Source: Methanobacteriota archaeon | Lineage (GTDB): Archaea; Thermoplasmatota; Poseidoniia; Poseidoniales; Poseidoniaceae | Reading direction: 5' to 3' | DNA: 5,208 nucleotides | Assembly: GCA_018662715.1 (NCBI GenBank) | Contig: JABJFP010000131.1 | Location: 1 to 5,208 of the forward strand | Part shown: piece after piece, positions 1 to 5,208 of the stretch | How positions within the stretch are numbered: the stretch's first letter is position 1 | How the letters are laid out: each line of letters begins with the position of its first letter | The notes under the pieces: generated by a model | Databases searched by the model: none | What the model was told of the DNA's origin: nothing | Seen by the model: only the letters and a program-made list of their open reading frames with translations | Translations under genes and position numbers: made by a program

Positions 1-461
1 CAACACGATCATTGAACCCGCAATATGTCGTTCTAGGGTATGACACTGAAACCACATATGACAAACTTGAGACAGCGAGTCTTCATCTTCATGCTGGCGT
101 TCCTTTGATGGCTTCACATCCCGACATGGTCTGTCCGTCTCCAGATGGCGGATTACCTGATGTGGGGGCTTTCTTGGCACTCTTCAAGGTAACAACTGGA
201 ATTGATCCAGTTCATATCTCTGGAAAGCCAAATGCCGGTATGATTCTTCATCGAATCGAAGCATTGGGTTTGAAACCCGAAGAATGTGCAATGGTTGGAG
301 ATCGCCTCTACACAGATATCGCTATGGCAAATCGAGCAGGATGTATGGGCATTCTTGTTTTGTCAGGGGAAGCAACCATGGATGATGTAAATCTACTTCC
401 AGAAGGTGCTGAACAAATGCCCTCGCTTATTGTAGAATCTGTAGATTCATTGCTCAGGTGA
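1..461 (+). CDS. HAD-superfamily phosphatase, NagD / 4-nitrophenylphosphatase-like (5' partial)
   Basis: This is the C-terminal part of a class IIA HAD hydrolase, a cytosolic phosphatase family that acts on small phosphate esters (NagD on nucleotide monophosphates, PGP-type enzymes on phosphoglycolate). The frame is open to the window edge; its first whole codon is at position 3, so the TTG at 12 is not taken as the true start. Visible family hallmarks are VVLGYD followed by TYDKL (the NagD-type cap region), the ISGKPNAGM segment carrying the motif III lysine, and MVGDRLYTDIAMANRAG, the acidic motif IV that helps bind magnesium. LVLSGEAT follows, as is usual for the family. The nucleophile motif DxDG must lie upstream of the window. 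The stop is 4 nt before the NERD gene, so the two are probably co-transcribed. The family is clear but the substrate cannot be read from this fragment. Confidence 0.9.
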   Translation, partial: TRSLNPQYVVLGYDTETTYDKLETASLHLHAGVPLMASHPDMVCPSPDGGLPDVGAFLALFKVTTGIDPVHISGKPNAGMILHRIEALGLKPEECAMVGDRLYTDIAMANRAGCMGILVLSGEATMDDVNLLPEGAEQMPSLIVESVDSLLR

Positions 462-462
462 T
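456..462 (+). promoter_or_regulatory. Shine-Dalgarno motif for the NERD gene
   Basis: AGGTGAT matches the anti-Shine-Dalgarno end of 16S rRNA. It overlaps the stop codon of the phosphatase gene and ends 3 nt before the TTG at 466. It decides the choice of a TTG start: the only in-frame codons between the upstream stop at 442-444 and position 466 are non-starts, and the first internal ATG lies about 140 codons downstream, inside the NERD domain. Confidence 0.6.
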
Positions 463-465
463 TGG

Positions 466-1362
466 TTGGGATTCAAACAACGATGGAATCTCTGGCGCAG
501 ACGGTGCTTGAAACAGCCTGTTGATGAAATACATCAGGCTGGAGACAATTCCGAATTACGGCTCGAGAAATTATGCCGGGCTGCTGGACGCAAGAAGAAC
601 TGGTCTGTTCATGGATCTGTCCGAATACCCGATCCGGATGGTGGGCGAAGAGAAATCGATCTAATTTTGATTTCAGGTTCTGTCGTTCTTGTTGTCGAAC
701 AAAAACACTGGTCTGGACGGTTTGAAGTCAAAGAAGATGGAGAGTTCATCCAGCATCGTAACAACGGAACGCTGCACAGCCACGCTACCGTTGCTCACCG
801 TATAGCACGCAAGACGAGATTGTTAACAGAAATCCATGCTGAGCGTTATCCTGATGATAAACTCGACATACAGACGTTTGTAGCCATGACTCATCAACGA
901 CTTGAGTGGCCAAAAAATATGCCGTCACTTCCAGCTAAAATGTTGAATGAAAAGCAACTGTTGGCACTTCTGCAAAAAATTGGAGGCGGTGAAGAAAACC
1001 CTCGCATTATGGAAACAATGGCTGGGTTCGGAACCTGGGATGAAATCCATATGCATGGAGGGTTGAAAGTAAAAGGTGACCTTCTAAGTCTCGGACTGGG
1101 AACTGGAGTCGATGAATGGGATTCAACACGTCAAGGTGCATTGATTGCAACCACTCAACATCCACGCAGCATTCTTACCTTATTCCAATCCAAACTCAGT
1201 AAGATGCACCTCGCTGACGAAAGCGGTCGAAATATTGAGATTAAGTGTAAAGATGGCCCTGCTGTCAAAATGCACGTTGTTGGTAGACCTCAAGCCGAGG
1301 AAATCGACTGGATGATGATCGATTCAATTCATGCATCAAAACGCCCTGGAGACTGGGGTTGA
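466..1362 (+). CDS. NERD-domain protein (putative nuclease) with an unassigned C-terminal region
   Basis: This 298-residue protein carries a nuclease-related domain (NERD), a member of the PD-(D/E)XK-like fold, at about residues 27-140. The sequence shows a basic N-terminus (RWNLWRRR), then a helix with acidic residues E30/E34, then the core REIDLILIS with D65, followed by VVEQKHWSG with E78 and K80. That is the D...ExK arrangement and the terminal W-S-G typical of NERD. Residues about 185-298 are conserved-looking but I cannot name them; they include HGGLKVKGDLLSLGLG, which could begin a small beta-rich module. No signal peptide or membrane segment is seen. The gene begins at TTG, 4 nt after the phosphatase gene, and its TGA overlaps the next ATG. 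NERD proteins are thought to act in DNA processing, but biochemical roles are poorly known, so nuclease activity is inferred from fold and residues only. Confidence 0.8.
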   Translation: MGFKQRWNLWRRRCLKQPVDEIHQAGDNSELRLEKLCRAAGRKKNWSVHGSVRIPDPDGGRREIDLILISGSVVLVVEQKHWSGRFEVKEDGEFIQHRNNGTLHSHATVAHRIARKTRLLTEIHAERYPDDKLDIQTFVAMTHQRLEWPKNMPSLPAKMLNEKQLLALLQKIGGGEENPRIMETMAGFGTWDEIHMHGGLKVKGDLLSLGLGTGVDEWDSTRQGALIATTQHPRSILTLFQSKLSKMHLADESGRNIEIKCKDGPAVKMHVVGRPQAEEIDWMMIDSIHASKRPGDWG

Positions 1363-1649
1363 TGGCGGAAGCATGGATTGAGGCAATCGGTCTCGTTGGA
1401 GGATTGATTGGAATTCTTGCTTGGATTCCACAAATACGTAGAGTCTGGGTTGATGGTAAGGAAGAAGGAATTTCTATCCCTACCTTCATCGCTGTAAGTG
1501 TATCACTCTCACTATGGCTTGTCTATGGAATCATCGTAGGTTCCATCGCAATGATCATTTCCAATATACTCACGTTATCCTTTATCATAGGGATTACAAT
1601 AGGCGTATACCGAATTCGCTTGAAGCGAAACGAAGCGTCAGAGAGCTGA
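1362..1649 (+). CDS. SemiSWEET / PQ-loop (MtN3-family) small transporter
   Basis: This 95-residue membrane protein has three predicted hydrophobic helices, at about residues 5-24, 40-59 and 62-82. That is the one-triple-helix-bundle size of prokaryotic SemiSWEETs, which work as homodimers moving sugars across the cytoplasmic membrane. The family marks are WIPQ at 21-24 (the PQ motif), EEGIS at 34-38 in the loop before helix 2, LWLVYG at 51-56, and N68. The pair W52 and N68 is spaced 16 residues apart, the same as the substrate-pocket Trp48/Asn64 of Leptospira biflexa SemiSWEET. A basic tail (YRIRLKR) suggests a cytosolic C-terminus. I chose ATG 1362 over the TTG at 1359 because the ATG forms a TGATG overlap with the NERD stop, implying translational coupling; GGAG lies about 10 nt upstream. 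The sugar is unknown. The 3' end overlaps the opposing glnII gene by 12 nt. Confidence 0.88.
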   Translation: MAEAWIEAIGLVGGLIGILAWIPQIRRVWVDGKEEGISIPTFIAVSVSLSLWLVYGIIVGSIAMIISNILTLSFIIGITIGVYRIRLKRNEASES

Positions 1650-2648
1650 TTTTGTCGTCTCAATAATGACTGCACCAATCTTGTATGGGTCGCCATTTGA
1701 TGCTGGTCTGCGGTCTTCAAGGCGACCAACCCATCCATCTGTAGGGACTGTTGCTGGTACACGAATGGATGCTCCACGATCGGATACTCCGTAGGAGAAC
1801 TGATCGATTGATTGAGTTTCATGCAATCCTGTTAGTCGCATTTCATTGTGAGCACCATAGACATCCATGTGCTTCTTGATGTTCTTTCCAAAGGCTTCAC
1901 AGATTGTATCGAAGAGTTCCTTTCCGCCAGTATCTCGCATAGGACCGTTTGAAAAGTTTGCATGCATACCTGAACCATTCCAGTCTCCTTGAACTGGTTT
2001 TGGATGGTATTCGATGTAATAGCCGTAGGATTCTGTCAATCTATCGAGGAGATAACGGGAAACCCACAATTCGTCGCCTGCTTGCTTTGCTCCTTTTGCA
2101 AAGACTTGGAATTCCCATTGCCCGCAAGCAACTTCTTGGTTGATTCCTTCGAAATTGATACCTGCTTCAAGGCAAAGGTCTGCGTGTTCTTCGACGAAAG
2201 CTCGTCCGTGAGTGTTCTTTCCACCAACTGAGCAATAGTACAATCCTTGTGGACCGGGATATCCACCCACTGGGAAGCCTACAGGGAGTTGTGTATCGAC
2301 ATCCATGATGAAATATTCTTGCTCATATCCGAACCAGAAATCGTTGTCATCATCATCAATTGTAGCTCGAGCGTTAGATGGGTGTGGTGTACCATCAGGA
2401 TTGAGGACTTCACACATCACAAGGTATCCGTTGATACGCTGAGGATCTGGAAAAATTGCAACTGGCTTGAGTAGGCAATCGGAATCGCCTCCTTCTGCTT
2501 GACGTGTGGAGGAACCATCGAACATCCATTCAGGGCATTCTTCAAGAGTTCCACTGAAGTCATTTCTGACCATAGTCTTACTTCGCATATTCTGTGTCGG
2601 TTCATAGCCGTCAAGCCAAATGTATTCCAATTTTGATTTTGTTGACAT
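1638..2648 (-). CDS. glnII: Glutamine synthetase, type II (GSII, eukaryote-like)
   Basis: This cytosolic enzyme makes glutamine from glutamate, ammonia and ATP, the main entry point for ammonium. The 336-residue product has the short GSII length (GSI is about 440-470). Signatures in order are WMFDGSST (41-48), GGDSDCLLKP (53-62), FGYEQEY (106-112; metal ligands E109, E111), GYPGPQG (129-135), INQEVACGQWEFQ (169-181; E172, E179), NGSGMHANFS (224-233; H229), NEMRLTGLHET (268-278), DRGASIRVP (290-298; R291, R296) and LEDRRPASN (310-318; E311, R313). Spacing of these residues follows human GS, so the active site appears intact. ATG 2648 is preferred to the in-frame TTG at 2657 because the protein then starts MSTKSKLEYIWLDGY, as in bacterial GSII. 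No Shine-Dalgarno motif precedes it, while a TATA-like box sits about 26 nt upstream, suggesting a leaderless mRNA. GSII is uncommon in archaea, so lateral acquisition is likely if the host is archaeal. Confidence 0.96.
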   Translation of the reverse strand: MSTKSKLEYIWLDGYEPTQNMRSKTMVRNDFSGTLEECPEWMFDGSSTRQAEGGDSDCLLKPVAIFPDPQRINGYLVMCEVLNPDGTPHPSNARATIDDDDNDFWFGYEQEYFIMDVDTQLPVGFPVGGYPGPQGLYYCSVGGKNTHGRAFVEEHADLCLEAGINFEGINQEVACGQWEFQVFAKGAKQAGDELWVSRYLLDRLTESYGYYIEYHPKPVQGDWNGSGMHANFSNGPMRDTGGKELFDTICEAFGKNIKKHMDVYGAHNEMRLTGLHETQSIDQFSYGVSDRGASIRVPATVPTDGWVGRLEDRRPASNGDPYKIGAVIIETTKSAL

Positions 2649-2659
2649 CAGATGCAAGG

Positions 2660-2673
2660 TACCGAAGACGGTA
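2660..2673. repeat. Short perfect dyad (TACCG-N4-CGGTA) at the glnII promoter
   Basis: TACCG and its exact inverse CGGTA flank AAGA. The dyad lies between the candidate TATA box and the glnII start codon and overlaps the edge of that box. The position would suit a repressor operator, possibly for nitrogen control, but the element is short and could be chance. It does not match the NrpR operator form GGAA-N6-TTCC. Confidence 0.3.
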
Positions 2674-2680
2674 TATCAAT
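2671..2680 (-). promoter_or_regulatory. Candidate TATA box for glnII (leaderless transcript)
   Basis: Read on the minus strand the segment is ATTGATATAC, centred about 26 nt before the A of the glnII ATG. That is the usual TATA-to-start distance for archaeal promoters, so transcription would begin at or very near the start codon. The absence of a Shine-Dalgarno motif before this gene fits. The match to the archaeal consensus TTTATATA is only partial, and no strong BRE is seen. Confidence 0.4.
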
Positions 2681-2773
2681 CATTTGTTCACTAATCTTGA
2701 ATTAATTTGTGCTTAATGAATAAATAATATGATTTTAAATGATTGTTTGGGCAATTATTTTGTTCTTTAATGT

Positions 2774-2781
2774 GATAAAAA
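2774..2781 (-). terminator. Possible oligo-T terminator of the lipoprotein gene
   Basis: The minus strand reads TTTTTATC about 70 nt downstream of the lipoprotein stop codon. Archaeal transcription often ends at short T runs without a hairpin. This is the only clear T5 run on that strand in the gap. No stem-loop precedes it directly, so the call is weak. Confidence 0.2.
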
Positions 2782-2813
2782 TTGTCAATTGCTCGTTTTT
2801 TCCGCCGAGATTC

Positions 2814-2837
2814 TTCAATCGTTCAATGGTTCAATTT
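2814..2837. repeat. Three tandem 8-bp units (TTCAATNN)
   Basis: The plus strand shows TTCAATCG, TTCAATGG and TTCAATTT back to back, with the first six bases identical in all three. They end inside the palindrome at 2828-2842. They sit 13 nt beyond the lipoprotein stop and about 165-190 nt upstream of glnII. Possible roles are a regulator-binding array or simple slippage; neither can be decided from sequence alone. Confidence 0.55.
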
Positions 2838-2842
2838 GAACC
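2828..2842. repeat. 15-bp perfect palindrome (GGTTCAA-T-TTGAACC)
   Basis: The two 7-bp arms are exact inverse complements around one central base. As RNA it could fold only as a small hairpin with a 5-6 bp stem. No T run follows on the minus strand, so it is not a standard terminator. The tight symmetry is more like a dimeric protein-binding site, but its distance from glnII is large for a repressor operator. Confidence 0.5.
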
Positions 2843-2850
2843 TTGAAAAG

Positions 2851-4674
2851 TCAATTATTGTTCGCCGCTTCGTCAGATTGAGGTGTAACAAGAACATCTG
2901 ATTGGGTTCGCTCAATCACCGGTAATTCGGCAATAGAAAGTGAAGGTAATACGTGGACTGTGCATGTGCTTCCACAGGCTGGAGCAAGATAGTCCTCGCC
3001 TTGTTCGGAGAGGACGAACCGCACCCCATGGCCTGCAGGGAGGATGGCGTCAATGGCTTGGAATTCCATCAACATTGTAATCGATTCTCCGGGAATCACT
3101 GTTTGGGCTTCGTAACCCCCTGCATGGTACCGGACATCCATTGTAGCATGTCCAAGGCGGAGGCCTGTTTCTGAATCTTGCATCTCAACAAAGATTTGAC
3201 CTCCATCAAATGTAGGAACTGCTGAAAGATGAATAGTGGCGAGACCTGCAATATGGAGATCTTCCGTGTCACTCATTGAAGGACATTCTACGGATAGGGT
3301 TTGGCCTCCTCCGACAACCGGGGCGCCCCCTCCAACAAAGGCTCCGTCATTTACGCAGTCTGAAAGTTCCAATGTGAGCCGTTCTACGTCGAGCGGCGGC
3401 CATGTTTCTTCAATTCGCCATTGACCATCATTTCGCTGTACTTGGGCGTGCAGTTCGGGTTTTTGTCCAATGTCTTTGAGATAGTATTCCATCCATTCAA
3501 ACAAGTCTTGCCCCCAGTCCCATCGGGTCATGTTTTGAATTGCTTCTCCGCCATAACCGGATTCCTGGTTGTTGTGTTTCGACCATTGATCTGGATAATT
3601 GTGTTCCCATTGTCCCAGCATTCCAGCTACGTCGTAGCCTGCATCGATGTAAGCTTGGTACCAATTTGTTCCAGGAGGGCCTCCAAAGACTTGGTGAGGA
3701 TCCACATTCCAATCTTGTAACCCTTGTACCCAGTAAATGCTTCCGTTGTACTTTCCGAGAGCCTTGTCAATATGGCTTCGCTCGTCGTAGTAATTATCCA
3801 TGTAAGGATCAAGTTCCCCTAAGCCATAACGCGTAGGGCCTGCTAAGAACCCTTCAACCACATCAGCGCACATGTTGTCAAGATCGTCCGCATCATAATC
3901 GAGAATTGAACCGCCATAATTCGAGTGCATGACTTGACTGCGTGCTTCAGCGCTTCCATTCTTGTAGAGAAGTGGGGCAAGAGCGGTTGTTCCAGAAATA
4001 GGAACGATGGTTTTGAGATGTGAACTTCCTTGAGCTGCTGCTTCCCAAGCCGTTGCTCCTTCGTAGGACTTCCCGTAAATGGCTACGTTTCCATTGCTCC
4101 AATTTTGAGTTCCAAGCCATTCTACTGCTGCGTGGATTCCTTGCCCTTCACCATCGCCTCTGTAATCAAAACAGCCCGTACTGTCTTCGGTTGCAAAGAC
4201 TGCAACTTGGGCTAATGCATAGCCATGAGGAACGAAATTATCGTAGATAAATTCACCACGCCCAGCACTCACAACATTTGTTGGTGATGATTCGCTACCT
4301 TGTTGTCCATACGAAAAATATGGGCTAATGACGGCAATTACTGGGACTTGATCTCCCAGTTCTGTATTGGAAGGAAGCCAGTAAGACAGATGAACTTCTG
4401 CTGTATTTGGCCCACCCTCCCAAGTACCCGAAGTATCAACTTCGATTGTCGCTTCTTGAACAGAAAGTGGTTCGTGCGGTCCGTCTTCAAGAACTCTGGA
4501 ATACGATCCTGTCCAATTCCATTCTAGTGTATGGCGTTCATAGATGTCGGGATAATTTGAGGAGAGTTCATCGTCTTGTGATACGGTTTCTGGAGAGCCA
4601 AAACAACCCGCAAGAAGGACATTCAACAACAATGCAACGAGAAGCGTCGCCTTGATGGTGCGCCCCTGCGTCAT
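2851..4674 (-). CDS. Lipoprotein serine hydrolase, CocE / X-Pro dipeptidyl-peptidase (S15) family
   Basis: This 607-residue exported hydrolase probably cleaves peptides or esters outside the cell. An N-terminal signal (basic residues, then a hydrophobic stretch at about 9-22) ends in the lipobox LAGC with C24 as the likely lipid anchor. The alpha/beta-hydrolase core covers about residues 75-400. SPY (117-119) gives the probable oxyanion-hole tyrosine, GKSYEG (201-206) the nucleophile S203, LQDWNVDPHQ the acid D321, and GQWEHNYP the base H358. DYRGDGEGQG (170-179) matches the S15/CocE region before the nucleophile. Residues about 405-580 match the C-terminal jelly-roll domain of this family. 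C567 and C571 may form a disulfide. I chose ATG 4674 over the in-frame ATG at 4713 because GGAGG sits 7 nt before it and the signal peptide then begins properly. The enzyme suits a protein-degrading heterotroph; the exact substrate (Xaa-Pro peptides, esters or beta-lactams) is not determined. Confidence 0.9.
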   Translation of the reverse strand: MTQGRTIKATLLVALLLNVLLAGCFGSPETVSQDDELSSNYPDIYERHTLEWNWTGSYSRVLEDGPHEPLSVQEATIEVDTSGTWEGGPNTAEVHLSYWLPSNTELGDQVPVIAVISPYFSYGQQGSESSPTNVVSAGRGEFIYDNFVPHGYALAQVAVFATEDSTGCFDYRGDGEGQGIHAAVEWLGTQNWSNGNVAIYGKSYEGATAWEAAAQGSSHLKTIVPISGTTALAPLLYKNGSAEARSQVMHSNYGGSILDYDADDLDNMCADVVEGFLAGPTRYGLGELDPYMDNYYDERSHIDKALGKYNGSIYWVQGLQDWNVDPHQVFGGPPGTNWYQAYIDAGYDVAGMLGQWEHNYPDQWSKHNNQESGYGGEAIQNMTRWDWGQDLFEWMEYYLKDIGQKPELHAQVQRNDGQWRIEETWPPLDVERLTLELSDCVNDGAFVGGGAPVVGGGQTLSVECPSMSDTEDLHIAGLATIHLSAVPTFDGGQIFVEMQDSETGLRLGHATMDVRYHAGGYEAQTVIPGESITMLMEFQAIDAILPAGHGVRFVLSEQGEDYLAPACGSTCTVHVLPSLSIAELPVIERTQSDVLVTPQSDEAANNN

Positions 4675-4681
4675 GTTCACC

Positions 4682-4686
4682 CCTCC
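4682..4686 (-). promoter_or_regulatory. Shine-Dalgarno motif of the lipoprotein gene
   Basis: GGAGG on the minus strand lies 7 nt before ATG 4674. It fixes this ATG as the start. The longer option at 4713 has GGAGG directly abutting its ATG, with no spacer, and would add 13 residues in front of a normal lipoprotein signal. Confidence 0.75.
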
Positions 4687-4744
4687 ACATGGTTGCATAA
4701 ACGGTTTGCGCATCCTCCGTAAACTATGATTGATAGCACCTCTT

Positions 4745-4749
4745 GGGAG
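4745..4749 (+). promoter_or_regulatory. Shine-Dalgarno motif of pyrF
   Basis: GGGAG lies 6 nt before ATG 4756 and supports that start codon. Confidence 0.65.
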
Positions 4750-4755
4750 TTACTA

Positions 4756-5208
4756 ATGGAGCCTGCAAGTGTTTGGAAAGAGCGTTGGGAATCTGCAACC
4801 CTTCCAATGGCTCGACAATACATGGAGCTCGCTATCCAAAAACAATCACTAGTCTGTTTGGCTGCTGACCGTCCAACAATGAAAGAATTGAATGATTTAC
4901 TCGATGCTGTTCACCCATCCATTGTTGCATTAAAGACCCATGTAGACATGGTTGATGACTGGACACCTAAGGGATGGGGGGCGTTTTGTAAGAAAGCCAA
5001 CGATCTCGGACTCCTCATTTTTGAGGACCGAAAGTTTGCTGATATTGGGAAGATTAGTGAGAAGCAGATGCTTGGACTCTACGATATTGCAAGTTGGTCT
5101 GATCTTGTAACTGCCCATCTCATCAGCGGCCCGGATATTGTCGATGGTTTGCAAGCTGCATGGGAAGGAAAAGGCCGTATTGGCGGCGTTTTACTTCTTG
5201 CTCAGATG
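4756..5208 (+). CDS. pyrF: Orotidine 5'-phosphate decarboxylase, eukaryote-like type (3' partial)
   Basis: This enzyme converts OMP to UMP with loss of CO2, the last step of de novo pyrimidine synthesis, in the cytosol as a TIM-barrel dimer. The 151 codons present are the N-terminal part; the frame is open at the window end. AAD38RP matches the first-strand aspartate. ALK60THVD carries the first active-site lysine, and IFEDRKFADIG (89-98) supplies D91, K93 and D96, so the Lys-Asp-Lys-Asp set is complete (compare K59, D91, K93, D96 of yeast URA3). Later VTAHLISGPDIVDGL resembles the NAH-x-x-x-G-x-x-x-x-x-GL region of yeast and UMP-synthase enzymes. Canonical archaeal and E. coli PyrF proteins have shorter, different motifs here, so this belongs to the eukaryote-like subgroup. 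It is preceded by GGGAG and diverges from the lipoprotein gene. The truncation is only the window edge. Confidence 0.95.
   Translation, partial: MEPASVWKERWESATLPMARQYMELAIQKQSLVCLAADRPTMKELNDLLDAVHPSIVALKTHVDMVDDWTPKGWGAFCKKANDLGLLIFEDRKFADIGKISEKQMLGLYDIASWSDLVTAHLISGPDIVDGLQAAWEGKGRIGGVLLLAQM

Larger units (their letters stand above)
2649..2850. other. AT-rich intergenic region between the lipoprotein gene and glnII
   Basis: These 202 nt are clearly richer in A and T than the flanking genes. No credible reading frame or RNA gene is seen. The segment must hold the end of the lipoprotein transcript and the glnII promoter. It contains the TATA-like box and dyad near glnII, a T5 run on the minus strand at 2776-2780, a perfect 15-bp palindrome at 2828-2842 and three tandem 8-bp units at 2814-2837. 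Confidence 0.7.
4675..4755. promoter_or_regulatory. Divergent promoter region between the lipoprotein gene and pyrF
   Basis: The two start codons point away from each other across 81 nt, so promoters for both genes must lie here or overlap the opposing 5' ends. Only weak TATA-like segments are visible (for example around 4695-4700 and 4720-4727), and I cannot assign them with confidence. Both genes carry Shine-Dalgarno motifs, so their mRNAs should have leaders. Confidence 0.45.

Noticed and set aside
1..1649. The phosphatase-NERD-SemiSWEET unit as a new defence system
   Set aside because: NERD domains can occur in defence contexts, but there is no sensor, toxin, helicase, methylase or mobile-element mark here, and the neighbours are metabolic.
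1949..2266. Several open frames of 64-80 codons on both strands within glnII
   Set aside because: They are shadows in other frames of a gene with unmistakable GSII motifs, have no family features, and lack convincing start signals.
2783..2788. TTGACA on the minus strand, like a bacterial -35 box upstream of glnII
   Set aside because: No good -10 hexamer lies 16-18 nt downstream and the site is about 135 nt from the start codon; in an AT-rich gap this is likely chance.
2795..2801. T-run on the plus strand (CGTTTTTTCC) as a terminator
   Set aside because: No plus-strand gene ends before it; the nearest plus-strand gene ends at 1649, so it has no transcript to terminate.
3421..3836. Open frames of about 98-99 codons on the plus strand opposite the lipoprotein gene
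   Set aside because: They lie entirely antisense to a strongly supported hydrolase gene and their translations show no recognisable domain.
4675..4713. An upstream in-frame ATG extending the lipoprotein by 13 residues
   Set aside because: Its GGAGG touches the ATG with no spacer, while ATG 4674 has GGAGG at 7 nt and yields a normal lipoprotein signal peptide.
4930..5154. A 74-codon minus-strand open frame opposite pyrF
   Set aside because: It is antisense to the clear OMP decarboxylase coding sequence, whose active-site motifs are intact.

Overview
The window looks like chromosomal housekeeping DNA from a free-living heterotrophic microbe. An archaeon of the marine Euryarchaeota type (Poseidoniales / Marine Group II, Thermoplasmatota) is my best guess, but it is an inference from gene style and not proven. 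In favour are short Shine-Dalgarno motifs before some genes, a weak TATA-like box placed where a leaderless archaeal transcript would need it before glnII, a secreted lipoprotein of the X-Pro dipeptidyl-peptidase/CocE type, and a mosaic of gene types. A bacterial source cannot be excluded. No rRNA, tRNA, CRISPR array, insertion sequence or phage gene is visible.

Positions 1-1649 (+ strand) hold a tightly packed three-gene unit. It contains the C-terminal part of a NagD-like HAD phosphatase (cut by the window edge), a NERD-domain putative nuclease that starts 4 nt after it, and a SemiSWEET/PQ-loop transporter whose ATG overlaps the NERD stop by one base. The packing suggests co-transcription and translational coupling, though no shared pathway is obvious.

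Positions 1638-4674 (- strand) hold two genes. A complete GSII-type (eukaryote-like) glutamine synthetase, glnII, converges on the transporter gene with a 12-nt overlap of the two coding ends. Upstream of it lies a 202-nt AT-rich non-coding gap that carries the likely glnII promoter, a short dyad and a small tandem repeat. Beyond the gap is a 607-residue lipoprotein serine hydrolase of the CocE / X-Pro dipeptidyl-peptidase family with a visible lipobox and catalytic triad.

Positions 4756-5208 (+ strand) hold the N-terminal half of orotidine 5'-phosphate decarboxylase (pyrF), of the eukaryote/yeast-like sequence type. It diverges from the lipoprotein gene across 81 nt and runs off the window.

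As a set, the genes cover nitrogen assimilation (glnII), pyrimidine synthesis (pyrF), degradation of external peptides or esters (the lipoprotein), small-solute transport (SemiSWEET) and phosphate-ester hydrolysis (HAD). I see no clear undescribed system. The points most worth a second look are the NERD protein with its unassigned C-terminal region in a coupled unit, the co-occurrence of two eukaryote-type metabolic enzymes, and the repeat/dyad structure upstream of glnII.
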